Both the position numbers and the translations under genes were made by a program. Below are positions 1-10,171 of a stretch of 64,000 bases of DNA, one piece after another. The first letter of the stretch is position 1; every line of letters starts with the position of its first letter. The notes under the pieces are model-generated. The model had not been told where the DNA came from. It ran no database searches and saw nothing but the letters and a program-made list of their open reading frames with translations. This stretch comes from Paracoccus sigandri (GTDB lineage Bacteria > Pseudomonadota > Alphaproteobacteria > Rhodobacterales > Rhodobacteraceae): NCBI RefSeq assembly GCF_003709565.1, contig NZ_QNRC01000001.1:124001-188000 (forward strand), read 5' to 3'.

Positions 1-323
1 CGGCTTTCGACCGTCTCGGCCTGCATCAGGAACGACAGGTCCGGCGCGGTGCGGAAGGCATAGCCGTCGCCGATGCGTTCGACCAGCACGCCGCGCCCCT
101 CGTAGCGGCGGCGCAGCCCGGCCAGCGCCTCGGCCGCGTCGCAGCCCATGGGCAGGCGCGCGGCCAGGTCGCGCAGGCTGACCGGCTGGGCGGCGGCGAA
201 GAGGATCGCCTCGACCATCCGCTCCTGCTCGGGCAGCGGCGGGGGCGGGAAGGCGGGCGCATCACCGCGGCGGGCGTCGTCCTGCGGGGCGTTGTCCTGG
301 CTGAAGTCGGTCAGATCGGTCAC
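1..323 (-). CDS. scpB: Segregation and condensation protein B (N-terminal part, cut by window edge)
   Basis: ScpB pairs with ScpA as the kleisin/winged-helix subunits of the bacterial SMC condensin, which acts in the cytoplasm on the chromosome. The visible 107 codons begin with a GTG two bases after the scpA stop and read through an acidic leader into a helix typical of ScpB (EQERMVEAILFAAAQPVSL) followed by RDLAARLP and a winged-helix-like stretch. The ATG just upstream, which overlaps the scpA stop, meets an in-frame TGA after one codon, so GTG at 323 is the start. The C-terminus lies beyond base 1. Near overlap with scpA implies translational coupling. The identification rests on position and helix pattern. 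Confidence 0.85.
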   Translation of the reverse strand, partial: MTDLTDFSQDNAPQDDARRGDAPAFPPPPLPEQERMVEAILFAAAQPVSLRDLAARLPMGCDAAEALAGLRRRYEGRGVLVERIGDGYAFRTAPDLSFLMQAETVES

Positions 324-324
324 G

Positions 325-1164
325 TCATTCGGGATCGGATGAGGGTTTGCGTCGATAGGCGATCGGGGCGAAGCTTTCGGACTGCCGTATCTCCAGCCGG
401 CCCTGCCGCGCAAGCTCCAACGAGGCGGCGAAGGTCGCGGCGGTGGCCGAGCGGCGGCGCTTGCCGTCGCTTTCCCAGCCGTCGGGCAGGAAATCGGCCA
501 GGTCGGTCCAGTCGCCGGCGAAACCGATCAGCTTGCGCATCCGGTCCAGCGCCTGTTCCATGGTGAAGACGTCCTGGCGGTCGAAGGCATAGGGCCGGAA
601 TTCGTCGCGGGTGCGCAGCCTTGCATAGGCGCGCATCAGGTCGATCAGCCCGGCCTGCCATTCGGTGCGCCGCTTGCGGGCGATGGCCTGCGGCTCGCCG
701 CGCGAGAAGCGGCTGATGCCCAGCCGGTCGCGGCCCATCAGCCGTTCCGCCGCCTGCCGCATCGCCTGCAGGCGCTCCAGCTGGAAGGCCAGATGGGCGG
801 CCATGTCCTCGGCGCTGGGGCCCTCGGCCTCGGGGTCGGGGGGCAGCAGCAGGCGCGATTTCAGGAAGGCCAGCCAGGCGGCCATGACCAGGTAGTCGGC
901 GGCCAGCTCGATGCGCAGGGCGCGGGCCTGTTCGACGAAGACCAGATATTGCTCGGCCAGGTGCAGGACCGAGATCTTCATCAGGTCGACCTTCTGGGTC
1001 CGCGCCAGTGTCAGAAGCAGGTCCAGCGGCCCCTCATAGCCCTCGACATCGACGATCAGCGCCTCTTCCGCGCGGCGCTGCGCGACCGAGTCGGCATCGA
1101 AGCCCTGGGGCGCCGCATCGGGCACCGGCTTCAGATAGGGGATGTCGCTCGGCGGTCGGGCCAC
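325..1164 (-). CDS. scpA: Segregation and condensation protein A (ScpA, kleisin)
   Basis: ScpA bridges the SMC heads and binds ScpB. The kleisin signature GPLDLLL lies at about residues 45-51, followed by the helical body (ISVLHLAEQYLVFVEQA, AADYLVMAAWLAFLKSRLLL) and the C-terminal winged helix. I place the start at GTG 1164 (279 aa), which has GGAG five bases upstream. The open frame continues to an ATG at 1290, but those 42 codons would translate an intergenic repeat (repeat A) found elsewhere in non-coding DNA, so the long version is unlikely. The gene lies between nagZ and scpB in a minus-strand operon. Confidence 0.92.
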   Translation of the reverse strand: MARPPSDIPYLKPVPDAAPQGFDADSVAQRRAEEALIVDVEGYEGPLDLLLTLARTQKVDLMKISVLHLAEQYLVFVEQARALRIELAADYLVMAAWLAFLKSRLLLPPDPEAEGPSAEDMAAHLAFQLERLQAMRQAAERLMGRDRLGISRFSRGEPQAIARKRRTEWQAGLIDLMRAYARLRTRDEFRPYAFDRQDVFTMEQALDRMRKLIGFAGDWTDLADFLPDGWESDGKRRRSATAATFAASLELARQGRLEIRQSESFAPIAYRRKPSSDPE

Positions 1165-1238
1165 GAAGTCTCCGAAGGGTTGCGTCAGGCTGACAGGGTC
1201 CGTGCAAGCCGGGCCCGAGTCAAGCGTCGCGGCGTTGC

Positions 1239-1298
1239 GGGGGCTGTCCGCCCCCGTCCCTGCGGGACTCCCCCGAGGGTATTTCGGCAACGAAGAAG
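1239..1298 (+). repeat. Intergenic twin-hairpin repeat, copy A
   Basis: Copy A of a dispersed element. It has a GGGGGC/GCCCCC hairpin (1239-1255), a GTCCC-TGC-GGGAC mini-hairpin (1256-1268), the core CCCCC..GGGTATTT (1270-1284) and the tail CAACGAAGAAG (1288-1298). It lies between nagZ and scpA and points against both genes. Confidence 0.85.
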
Positions 1299-1305
1299 CG
1301 GCGGG

Positions 1306-2310
1306 TCAGGCGGTGGCGGCGGTGAGGGCGCGCCATTCGGCCATCAGCGCGGCGCGGTCGAAGGCGGCGGGCGGGCGGCGCAGGGCCAGCGCGGCGGCGG
1401 CGCGGCGGCGGGCCTGGGGGGACATGGGGCCGGCGGCGGCCACCACGGGCTCCATCTCGGCGATCGTGCCGTTGCAATGCAGGACCAGGTCGCAGCCGGC
1501 GGCGATCGAGGCCCTGGCGCGTTCGGGTTCGGAGCCGGCCAGCGCGTTCATGGTGATGTCGTCGGTCATCAGCAGGCCGTCGAAGCCGATCCGGTCGCGG
1601 ATCAGCGCGATCATCCGCGCCGAGGCGGTGGCCGGCGCGTCGTCCAGCGCGGTGAAGCGGATATGGGCAGTCATGCCCATCGGCAGGTCGCAAAGCGCGC
1701 GGAACGGGGCGAAATCCAGCGATTCCAGGTCCGCCGGGTCGGCCGTCACCATGGGCAGGCCGTGATGGCTGTCGGCGATGGCGCGGCCGTGGCCGGGCAT
1801 GTGCTTCATCACCGGCAGTACGCCCGCCGCCAGGAGCCCGTCCGCCGCCGCGCGGCCAAGGGTGGCGACGGTTTCGGGGTCCGAGCCCAGGCAGCGGTTG
1901 CGCAGGAAGGGATGGGTGTCGGGCTGGGCCACGTCCAGCGTCGGCGCGCAATCCGAATCGATGCCGACGTCGCGCAGCTCGGCCCCGATCAGCGCATAGC
2001 GCAGCCACATCGCGCGCGCCCCCGCCCCGGCCTGGTCCAGCGGCGCCGGCCATTCCGTCCAGTGCGGCGCGCGCAGGCGCTGGACCCGGCCGCCCTCCTG
2101 GTCGGTGGTGATGAGAGCGTCGCGGCCCACCGCCTCGCGCAGCTCGCCGGTCAGGCGGCGCAGCTGGTCCGGGCTGTCGACGTTACGGGCGAAGAGGATG
2201 AAGCCCCAGGGATCGGCCGAGCGGAAGAAGTCCCGCTCGGACCGGGTCAGGGTGGTCCCGGCGATGCCGCCGAGGATGGTGGCGCTGGGGGTCACGTCCC
2301 GTGACGTCAC
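1306..2310 (-). CDS. nagZ: Beta-N-acetylhexosaminidase NagZ (GH3)
   Basis: NagZ removes N-acetylglucosamine from anhydromuropeptides during cytoplasmic cell-wall recycling. The family hallmark KHMPGHG lies at about residues 169-175, followed by the loop bearing the catalytic His (DSHHGLP) and the nucleophile region LLMTDDITM (Asp about 250). No export signal is visible. The GTG at 2310 overlaps the stop of the upstream SPOR gene (GTGA), giving 334 aa. A second GTG at 2295 is an equally plausible start, and no ATG occurs near the N-terminus. It belongs to the argS-SPOR-nagZ-scpAB group on the minus strand. Confidence 0.92.
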   Translation of the reverse strand: MTSRDVTPSATILGGIAGTTLTRSERDFFRSADPWGFILFARNVDSPDQLRRLTGELREAVGRDALITTDQEGGRVQRLRAPHWTEWPAPLDQAGAGARAMWLRYALIGAELRDVGIDSDCAPTLDVAQPDTHPFLRNRCLGSDPETVATLGRAAADGLLAAGVLPVMKHMPGHGRAIADSHHGLPMVTADPADLESLDFAPFRALCDLPMGMTAHIRFTALDDAPATASARMIALIRDRIGFDGLLMTDDITMNALAGSEPERARASIAAGCDLVLHCNGTIAEMEPVVAAAGPMSPQARRRAAAALALRRPPAAFDRAALMAEWRALTAATA

Positions 2311-3500
2311 TGGGCGGCGATGGGGATGCAGTCGGTGCCCCCCGCCTTCAGCGCGGCGCAGAATTCCTGCGCCTGGGCGCGGCTTTCGAAGCCGGCGGCG
2401 CGCAGGCGCCAGAAGGTGCGGCCATTGGCCTGGTGCTGCTGGATCACCTGGCCCTTGCCCGCGAACTGGCTGCCGAACTTGGCGGAGAGGCGGCTCCATT
2501 CGCTTTGCGCGATGGCGTTGCTGTCGAAGGCGCCGATCTGGACCAGCTGCGCGCCCGAACTAGGCTGGACCTGCTGCACCGGCTGCGGGGCCGGGGCCTG
2601 GGTCTGGGCTGCCTCGGGGGCCGGGGCCGGACGGGCGGCGGGGGCCGGCGCGGCAGCAGGCGCGGCATCGGTCCGGGTCGGGGCGGCGGGGGCGGCCGAT
2701 GCGACGCGGGTTTCGCGCGGGCGCGGCGCCGGGCGGGTCGAGACCTGCAGGGCGGCCGGGTTCAGCGAGGATTGCGCCTCGGCCAGGGCGGCGGCGATGG
2801 CGTCGTCGGCGGGGGCGCCGTTCTCGTCGGTGACGATCTCGTTCAGCGCGCCTTCGCGGGCCGGGGCGTCGATGATCGCCGCCTGCGACACCGCGTCCTC
2901 GGCCGCGGCAAGCTGGGCGGCGGCCGCCGCGGCGGCCTCGGCCAGGGCCTGCGCCTCGCGGTCGGACATCGGCGTGATCGGTTCGCCGTCGAAGGTCAGC
3001 GGGATGTCCGAGGGATTGGACGGCTCGCGCGCGGTCGCGCCCAGCTCGCCCATCGCGACATCATCCGCGGCCAGATCGGTGGCCGGCGGCGCGATGGCCA
3101 GCTCCTGCGTCGGCACCGGCGCGGCGCCCGCCGCCACGGTGTTCACCGCAAGGCCGCTGTAATTGCTCAGCTCGCCGCCCGGCTCGTCGGGGGTGGTGCG
3201 CGCCTCGCCCTCGATGGCGCGGATCACCGGCACGCCCGAGACGTCGCGCGACACCAGCTGCCAGCCCCAGGCCAGAAGCCCGACCATCAGCCCGACCGAG
3301 GCCAGCGCGCCCAGGTAATGCGTCAGCCGCGCGATCCGGGCCGCGAAGCTGTCCTCGCCCGCGGGACCTTCCGCATAGCGCGGGTCCCCCTGATAGCCGG
3401 GTTCGGCCTCTTCCCATTCGCCGGAATCATAGGCGAACTCGCGACGCACCTTGTGACGCGAGAAAACGTAACCGCCTTCGCGGAAGTCCATCACTGCCAT
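2307..3500 (-). CDS. SPOR-domain, single-pass inner-membrane protein
   Basis: SPOR domains bind denuded peptidoglycan at the division septum. The 397-aa protein has an acidic cytoplasmic N-terminus, one transmembrane helix at about residues 60-85 (YLGALASVGLMVGLLAWGW), a long Ala/Pro-rich periplasmic linker, and a C-terminal SPOR domain from about residue 315 (GAQLVQIGAFDSNAIAQ through the FCAALKAGG segment). This is the DedD/FtsN-like architecture. A start three codons later (MDFREGG) is possible. The stop overlaps the nagZ start. The exact partner in division is not evident from sequence. Confidence 0.85.
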   Translation of the reverse strand: MAVMDFREGGYVFSRHKVRREFAYDSGEWEEAEPGYQGDPRYAEGPAGEDSFAARIARLTHYLGALASVGLMVGLLAWGWQLVSRDVSGVPVIRAIEGEARTTPDEPGGELSNYSGLAVNTVAAGAAPVPTQELAIAPPATDLAADDVAMGELGATAREPSNPSDIPLTFDGEPITPMSDREAQALAEAAAAAAAQLAAAEDAVSQAAIIDAPAREGALNEIVTDENGAPADDAIAAALAEAQSSLNPAALQVSTRPAPRPRETRVASAAPAAPTRTDAAPAAAPAPAARPAPAPEAAQTQAPAPQPVQQVQPSSGAQLVQIGAFDSNAIAQSEWSRLSAKFGSQFAGKGQVIQQHQANGRTFWRLRAAGFESRAQAQEFCAALKAGGTDCIPIAAQ

Positions 3501-3571
3501 AGCCTGCCTGCCTGCCGGTTATTCCGGCTTAACGTTCACTGCTCTTCCTGCCCGGCAGAGGCGCCCGTTAT

Positions 3572-5317
<1,746 letters not shown>

Positions 5318-5667
5318 GAGGCTTCCTGCTTGATTGCGCCGGGTTAACCGCTGGCCAAGGGAAAGGTCAACAGAAAGCCCGAATCGCACCCGAGAGGGGC
5401 CGGAATCGCGTGATCGCCGCGGGCCCGGCCGGGGCGCGATCGCCGCTGGCGGCATCGCGGTGACATCAAAGCCGCGATCTGACAGCCGAATCGGTCAAAT
5501 TGTTGACCTTGCGCCGGGTTTGGTCTAGGCGGAGCGGGTCCCGCATCCGGCGGGAACAAGGCGGGGCGTGCGGAAATGCGTCCCAGACGGCCGCGCAGGC
5601 GCCGGAACCGGCGTTGCGGCATGGAACGCATCGCGTCGCAACGGCGCGGCACAATGGAAAGCCCCGA
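5318..5667. other. 350-bp gap between divergent argS and DEAD-box helicase
   Basis: I see no gene here. A sigma70-like promoter for the helicase lies at 5503-5531 and would give a leader of about 130 nt with short GC-rich inverted repeats, for example around GGTCCCGC/GCGGGA and CGCCGG/CCGGCG. Such long structured leaders are common on cold-induced DEAD-box helicase genes, but no specific regulator can be named. Confidence 0.5.
5503..5531 (+). promoter_or_regulatory. Putative sigma70 promoter of DEAD-box helicase
   Basis: A -35 TTGACC at 5503-5508, a 17-nt spacer and a weak -10 TAGGCG at 5526-5531. The -35 is strong and the -10 poor, as is common in this family. Confidence 0.4.
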
Positions 5668-7761
5668 ATGACGAAATTCTCCGACCTCAAGCTCGATCCC
5701 AAGGTTCTCAAGGCCGTCGCCGAGGCCGGGTACGAGAATCCGACCCCAATCCAGGCCGGGGCGATTCCCCCCGCGCTGGAAGGGCGGGACGTGCTTGGCA
5801 TCGCGCAGACCGGCACCGGCAAGACCGCCAGCTTCACCCTGCCGATGATCACCCTGCTGGGCCGCGGCCGGGCGCGGGCGCGGATGCCGCGCTCGCTGGT
5901 GCTGTGCCCGACGCGCGAACTGGCCGCCCAGGTGGCCGAGAATTTCGACACCTATGCCAAGCACACCAAGCTGACCAAGGCGCTGTTGATCGGCGGCGTC
6001 AGCTTCGCCGAGCAGGACAAGCTGATCGACCGCGGCGTCGACGTGCTGATCGCCACGCCCGGCCGGCTTCTGGACCATTTCGAGCGCGGCAAGCTTCTGC
6101 TGACCGGCGTACAGATCATGGTCGTGGACGAGGCCGACCGGATGCTGGACATGGGCTTCATCCCGGATATCGAGCGGATCTTCCAGCTGACCCCCTTCAC
6201 CCGCCAGACGCTGTTCTTCAGCGCCACCATGGCCCCCGAGATCGAGCGGATCACCAACACCTTCCTGCACGCGCCGGAACGGATCGAGGTCGCCCGCCAG
6301 GCCACGGCCAGCGAGACCATCACCCAGCGCCTGATCCAGCTGACGCCCACCCGCAAGGACCAGACCTCGAAGCAGAAGCGCGAACTCTTGCGCGCCGTGA
6401 TCGACGCCGAGGGCGAGGCCCTGACCAACGCGATCATCTTCTGCAACCGCAAGACCGACGTGGACATCGTCGCCAAGTCGCTGAAAAAGCACGGCTATGA
6501 CGCCTCGCCCATCCATGGCGACCTGGACCAGAGCCACCGGACGCGGACGCTGGACGGCTTCCGCGACGGCAAGCTGCGGCTCTTGGTGGCCTCGGACGTG
6601 GCGGCGCGCGGGCTGGACATCCCGGCGGTCAGCCATGTGCTGAACTTCGACCTGCCCAGCCATGCCGAGGATTACGTCCACCGCATCGGCCGCACCGGCC
6701 GCGCCGGCCGGCTGGGCACGGCGATCTCGATCTCGACCCCCGCCGACGAAAAGCTGCTGGCCGCGATCGAGAACCTGGTCAAGCAGACCCTGCCCCGCGT
6801 CGATGCCCCCGAGGGCTTCACCCCGACCGAATCCGCGACCTCGGCCCCGCGTCCGCGCGACGACCGCAAGGGCCCGCGCTCGGGCGGCCGCCGCCGCGAT
6901 GGCCGCCGCGACGAGGAACGCAGCGAACGTCCCCGCGTGGAGGCGCCCGAGGAACAGCGCGCCGAGGCGCGTCCCGAACCCCGCCGCGAAGAACCGGCAC
7001 GCGAGAATCGCGACAACCGCCGCGACCGTGACCGCGACGGCCATCGCCGGGGCCGCGGCCGCGACGAATCGCGCGGGCCGGCCATCGTCGGCATGGGCGA
7101 TCATGTCCCGGAATTCATGCTGGTCGAGCTGCGCCGCGCCCTGATCAGCGCCGCATCCGGTCCCGACGACGCCCCCGAGACGCCCGAGGCGGCCCCGGCA
7201 GAGGCGGCGGCCGAGAAACCGGCCGCGAAGCCCAAGCGCACCCGCCGCCGCAAGGACAGCGCCGCGCCCGAGCCCGTTGCCGAGAATGCGGCGGCGGCGC
7301 CCGAAGCCCCGGTCGAAACCGTCGCGCCCGAAGCGGTGATCGAAGCGCCGGTCGAAGCCGTTGCCGATCCCATCGCCGCGCCCGAAGCGGCAGCCGAGCC
7401 GGCCGCCAAGCCCAAGCGCACCCGCCGCAAGAAGGCCGAGCCCGCCGAGGCAACGGAAGCCGCGCCCGCGCCCGAGGAGGCCCCGAAGCCGCGCCGAACC
7501 CGCAGCCGCAAGAAGCCCGAAGAGGCGGAAGCCCCTGCGGAAGCTGCCGCCGCCCCCGAGGCCGAAACGGCGGCCGAGCCCGAAAAGCCCAAACGCACCC
7601 GCCGCAAGAAGGTGGAAGCCCCGGCCGCGACCGAGGAAACCGCCGCCGAAGAACCGGCGCCCAAGCCGAAACGCACCCGGCGCAAGAAGGCCGAGGCCGG
7701 CCCCGACGACGCCGGGACCCCGGAAAACCCGGCCGAGAACGCCGCCGACGCCGAGGCGTGA
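5668..7761 (+). CDS. DEAD-box ATP-dependent RNA helicase with repeated basic tail
   Basis: Unwinds RNA in ribosome assembly or RNA decay. Residues 1-375 form the RhlE-type core: Q motif (NPTPIQ), Walker A AQTGTGKT (about 47-54), PTRELAAQ, DEAD (about 154-157), SAT (about 186) and HRIGRTGRAG (about 340). After this comes an Arg-rich segment and about 230 residues of Ala/Glu/Pro-rich sequence that carry five copies of KP(K/R)RTR(R/S)(R/K)K, at about 7229, 7408, 7486, 7588 and 7665. The tail makes it 697 aa, against roughly 400-500 for plain RhlE. Start ATG 5668 opens the Q-motif leader MTKFSDLKL. The stop overlaps the lnt start. Confidence 0.93.
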   Translation: MTKFSDLKLDPKVLKAVAEAGYENPTPIQAGAIPPALEGRDVLGIAQTGTGKTASFTLPMITLLGRGRARARMPRSLVLCPTRELAAQVAENFDTYAKHTKLTKALLIGGVSFAEQDKLIDRGVDVLIATPGRLLDHFERGKLLLTGVQIMVVDEADRMLDMGFIPDIERIFQLTPFTRQTLFFSATMAPEIERITNTFLHAPERIEVARQATASETITQRLIQLTPTRKDQTSKQKRELLRAVIDAEGEALTNAIIFCNRKTDVDIVAKSLKKHGYDASPIHGDLDQSHRTRTLDGFRDGKLRLLVASDVAARGLDIPAVSHVLNFDLPSHAEDYVHRIGRTGRAGRLGTAISISTPADEKLLAAIENLVKQTLPRVDAPEGFTPTESATSAPRPRDDRKGPRSGGRRRDGRRDEERSERPRVEAPEEQRAEARPEPRREEPARENRDNRRDRDRDGHRRGRGRDESRGPAIVGMGDHVPEFMLVELRRALISAASGPDDAPETPEAAPAEAAAEKPAAKPKRTRRRKDSAAPEPVAENAAAAPEAPVETVAPEAVIEAPVEAVADPIAAPEAAAEPAAKPKRTRRKKAEPAEATEAAPAPEEAPKPRRTRSRKKPEEAEAPAEAAAAPEAETAAEPEKPKRTRRKKVEAPAATEETAAEEPAPKPKRTRRKKAEAGPDDAGTPENPAENAADAEA

Positions 7762-9329
7762 GACCCGCGCCGATGCGCGACGAATTGCATCCGCCTCGCC
7801 TGCGCCGCCGGCGGCGCCCCCGGCTTCTCGAACTGATCCCCGACCTGGGGCTGGGCCTGGCGGCGGCGCTGGGTCTGGCCCCTTTCGGCATCTGGGGCGC
7901 GACGCTGGTCGCGCTGGCGGCGCTGACCTGGCGGCTGTCGCAGGCCAGCCCCGGCCAGGCCTTCTGGCACGCGCTGGCGGCGGGCCTGGGCTGGTTCGGC
8001 CTCGGCCTCGTCTGGATCGTCGAGCCGTTCCTGGTCGAGCCCGAGATCTACGGCTGGATGGCCCCCTTCGCGCTGGTGCTGATGGCGCTTGGCGGGGCGC
8101 TGTTCTGGGCGATCCCGGCATGGATCGCGACGCATCTCGGCCCTACGCGGCGGATGCGCGCCCTGGCGATCCCCGCCGCGCTGGTGCTGTCGGACTGGCT
8201 GCGCGGCTGGATCTTCACCGGCTTTCCCTGGGCGCTGGCCGGCCATGTCTGGATCGAGACGCCGGTCGCGCAGGCCGCGGCATGGACCGGCGCCATCGGC
8301 CTTTCCGCGCTGACCCTGGCGCTGGCCGCCCTGCCCGCGCTGCTGTGGCGCCCGGCGGAACGGCAGGTCTTCGGCTTCCTGCCCGGCATCCTGGTCGCCA
8401 TCCTGGGCGGAAGCGCGATCTGGGCGGCGGGGCTTGCACGGCTGGCCCAGCCCGCCCCGCCCGACCGCGACGTGATGCTGCGCATCGTCCAGCCCAATGC
8501 CGAGCAGCACCTGAAATGGGACCCGGAATGGTCGCAGGTGTTCTTCGACCGGCTGATCACGCTGTCCGCCCAGCCCGGCCGCCGCGACCTGGTCATCTGG
8601 CCGGAAACCGCGGTCAACTTCCTGCTGGAGGACGCGGGCGGCATCGCCCCCTACATGGCCGAGGCCGCGGGCGCGCCGCTGCTGCTGGGCATCCAGCGGC
8701 GCCAGGACGGCCGCTATTACAACAGCCTCGCGGCGCTGGACCCGGCGGGCCGGACGACAGCGATCTACGACAAGTTCCACCTCGTCCCCTTCGGCGAATA
8801 CATCCCCTGGGGCGACGCGATGGCCCGGATCGGCATCACCGCCTTCGCCGCCCAGGCCGGCCGCGGCTATTCGCCGGGCGACGGGCCGGCGCCGATGTCG
8901 CTGCCCGGCCTGCCCGCCTTCCAGCCGCTGATCTGCTACGAGGCGATCTTCCCGCAACATCCGCGCGCCCTGCCCCAGCGGCCGGAATGGCTGCTGCAGG
9001 CCACGAACGATGCCTGGTTCGGCCAGTTCTCGGGGCCCTACCAGCACCTGGCCCAGGCGCGGCTGCGCGCCATCGAAACCGGCCTGCCCCTGATCCGCGC
9101 CGCCAATACCGGCATCAGCGCGGTGATCGACCCCCATGGCCGCATCCGCGATTCGCTGGGGCTGGGACTGGAGGGCAGCATCGACGCCGCCCTGCCCGGC
9201 GCGCTGCCGCCGACCCGCTGGCTGGGCTGGGGACCAACGCCCGTGGTCATCCTGTCCCTGCTCGCCCTGGCCGGCGCCGCCGGGCCGCGCTTCGCGCGGC
9301 GCAAGGGGGGCGCTGCCCCCCGCCGCTGA
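7758..9329 (+). CDS. lnt: Apolipoprotein N-acyltransferase
   Basis: Transfers the third acyl chain to the N-terminal Cys of outer-membrane lipoproteins; integral inner-membrane protein. About six N-terminal membrane segments precede the nitrilase-like domain with the catalytic triad: Glu in VIWPETAV (about 285), Lys in YDKFHLVPFGEY (about 338) and Cys in LICYEAIF (about 394), plus a final membrane helix. GTG 7758 overlaps the helicase stop (GTGA); ATG 7773 is the alternative. The last ten codons fall inside intergenic repeat copy B, so the C-terminal RRKGGAAPRR is probably a repeat-derived extension. Confidence 0.93.
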   Translation: MRPAPMRDELHPPRLRRRRRPRLLELIPDLGLGLAAALGLAPFGIWGATLVALAALTWRLSQASPGQAFWHALAAGLGWFGLGLVWIVEPFLVEPEIYGWMAPFALVLMALGGALFWAIPAWIATHLGPTRRMRALAIPAALVLSDWLRGWIFTGFPWALAGHVWIETPVAQAAAWTGAIGLSALTLALAALPALLWRPAERQVFGFLPGILVAILGGSAIWAAGLARLAQPAPPDRDVMLRIVQPNAEQHLKWDPEWSQVFFDRLITLSAQPGRRDLVIWPETAVNFLLEDAGGIAPYMAEAAGAPLLLGIQRRQDGRYYNSLAALDPAGRTTAIYDKFHLVPFGEYIPWGDAMARIGITAFAAQAGRGYSPGDGPAPMSLPGLPAFQPLICYEAIFPQHPRALPQRPEWLLQATNDAWFGQFSGPYQHLAQARLRAIETGLPLIRAANTGISAVIDPHGRIRDSLGLGLEGSIDAALPGALPPTRWLGWGPTPVVILSLLALAGAAGPRFARRKGGAAPRR

Positions 9330-9366
9330 CGCGGCTCCCCCCGAGGTATTTTCAAGGAGTGCGAGG
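9305..9366 (+). repeat. Intergenic twin-hairpin repeat, copy B
   Basis: The GGGGGC/GCCCCC hairpin and a second hairpin (CCGCcgctgacGCGG) are followed by CCCCCG-AGGTATTT and the tail variant AAGGAGTGCGAGG. The lnt stop codon lies inside it. It faces copy C. Confidence 0.8.
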
Positions 9367-9411
9367 GGACAGGTCGCGAGGGCCCATGCCTCGCACTCCT
9401 TCCAAATACCT
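9344..9411. repeat. Large inverted repeat formed by facing copies B and C
   Basis: Arms 9344-9366 and 9389-9411 (23 bp, two mismatches) flank a 22-nt centre between the convergent genes lnt and the J-domain gene. Transcribed from either side this gives a long hairpin, so it may act as a bidirectional terminator or RNA-stabilising structure. Confidence 0.85.
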
Positions 9412-9456
9412 GCGGGGGTGAATTGGCCGCAGGCCAAGAGGGGGCGGCGAGCCCCC
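9389..9456 (-). repeat. Intergenic twin-hairpin repeat, copy C
   Basis: Read on the minus strand: GGGGGC/GCCCCC hairpin (9456-9440), TGGCC/GGCCA mini-hairpin (9436-9424), CCCCCGC-AGGTATTT, and the tail GGAAGGAGTGCGAGG. It starts 11 bp past the stop of the J-domain gene. Confidence 0.8.
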
Positions 9457-9466
9457 TTCGGGCCCG

Positions 9467-10093
9467 TCAGTCGCGGATGAAGCGGCTTTCCTTGACCTGG
9501 TCCCAGGCCCAGACCACCTCGGCCAGCCGATCCTCGTCCGAGCGGTCGCCACCATTCATGTCCGGGTGCAGGTCCTTGACCAGCGACTTGTATTGCTTGC
9601 GGATCTCGGCGCGGGTCCAGCTGTCCTTGGCTTCCAGGATCTCCAGCGCGCGCCGTTCCGTCGGCGGCAGCTTGCGGCTGACCTTGGCCCGCGCCTCGGG
9701 CGAGGTGCCGTTGGCGCCGAGGATCTCCAGCGGATCGCTGACCCCGTGGCGCGCCCATGCCTGTTCCTGCGCCGCCCGGCCGAAGGGCTTGGTCGGGCGT
9801 TCCCAGACGGTGGCGTTCGACAGGAACTCCTGGAACTCCTCTTCCGACTGGCCCTGGAAATAGTTCCAGTTCAGGTTGTATTCGCGCACATGGTCCTTGC
9901 AGAACCAGAAATAGTCGTCGAGGTTGCGCGGGCTTTTCGGCGCGCGGTACTGGCCCGGCTGGTCGCAGCCCTGCTTGTCGCAGCGCCGGGTCGAGGTCTC
10001 GAACGCGCCCGACATCCCCCGCCTGCCCTTGGCGCGGCGTTTCTTGTCCTTCGCGGCCGAAAGATCGAAATCGAACGGGTCGTTACTGCTCAT
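9467..10093 (-). CDS. J-domain (DnaJ-like) protein with CxxxxC motif
   Basis: Probable Hsp70 co-chaperone of the cytoplasm; 208 aa. The C-terminal J domain (about 145-208) holds the essential HPD in KDLHPDMNGGD, with the usual helix II basic residues before it. Unlike classical DnaJ, the J domain is C-terminal. The N-terminal half has a CDKQGCDQ...CKDH cluster that may bind zinc, and aromatic-rich segments (DDYFWFCKDH, NLNWNYF). It is divergent from bolA, with 78 bp between the two starts. This architecture is familiar from Rhodobacteraceae; client proteins cannot be inferred. Confidence 0.85.
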   Translation of the reverse strand: MSSNDPFDFDLSAAKDKKRRAKGRRGMSGAFETSTRRCDKQGCDQPGQYRAPKSPRNLDDYFWFCKDHVREYNLNWNYFQGQSEEEFQEFLSNATVWERPTKPFGRAAQEQAWARHGVSDPLEILGANGTSPEARAKVSRKLPPTERRALEILEAKDSWTRAEIRKQYKSLVKDLHPDMNGGDRSDEDRLAEVVWAWDQVKESRFIRD

Positions 10094-10171
10094 GTCGGGG
10101 CACCTTTGCGACTCGGGACCGGGAGTTTAGGCTATTTCGCGGAACATGAAAGGTCTTGACGGAGATTGACG

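Noticed and set aside
1165..1290. 42-codon N-terminal extension of ScpA
   Set aside because: It would translate repeat copy A. GTG 1164 has a good ribosome site and gives a normal-length ScpA.
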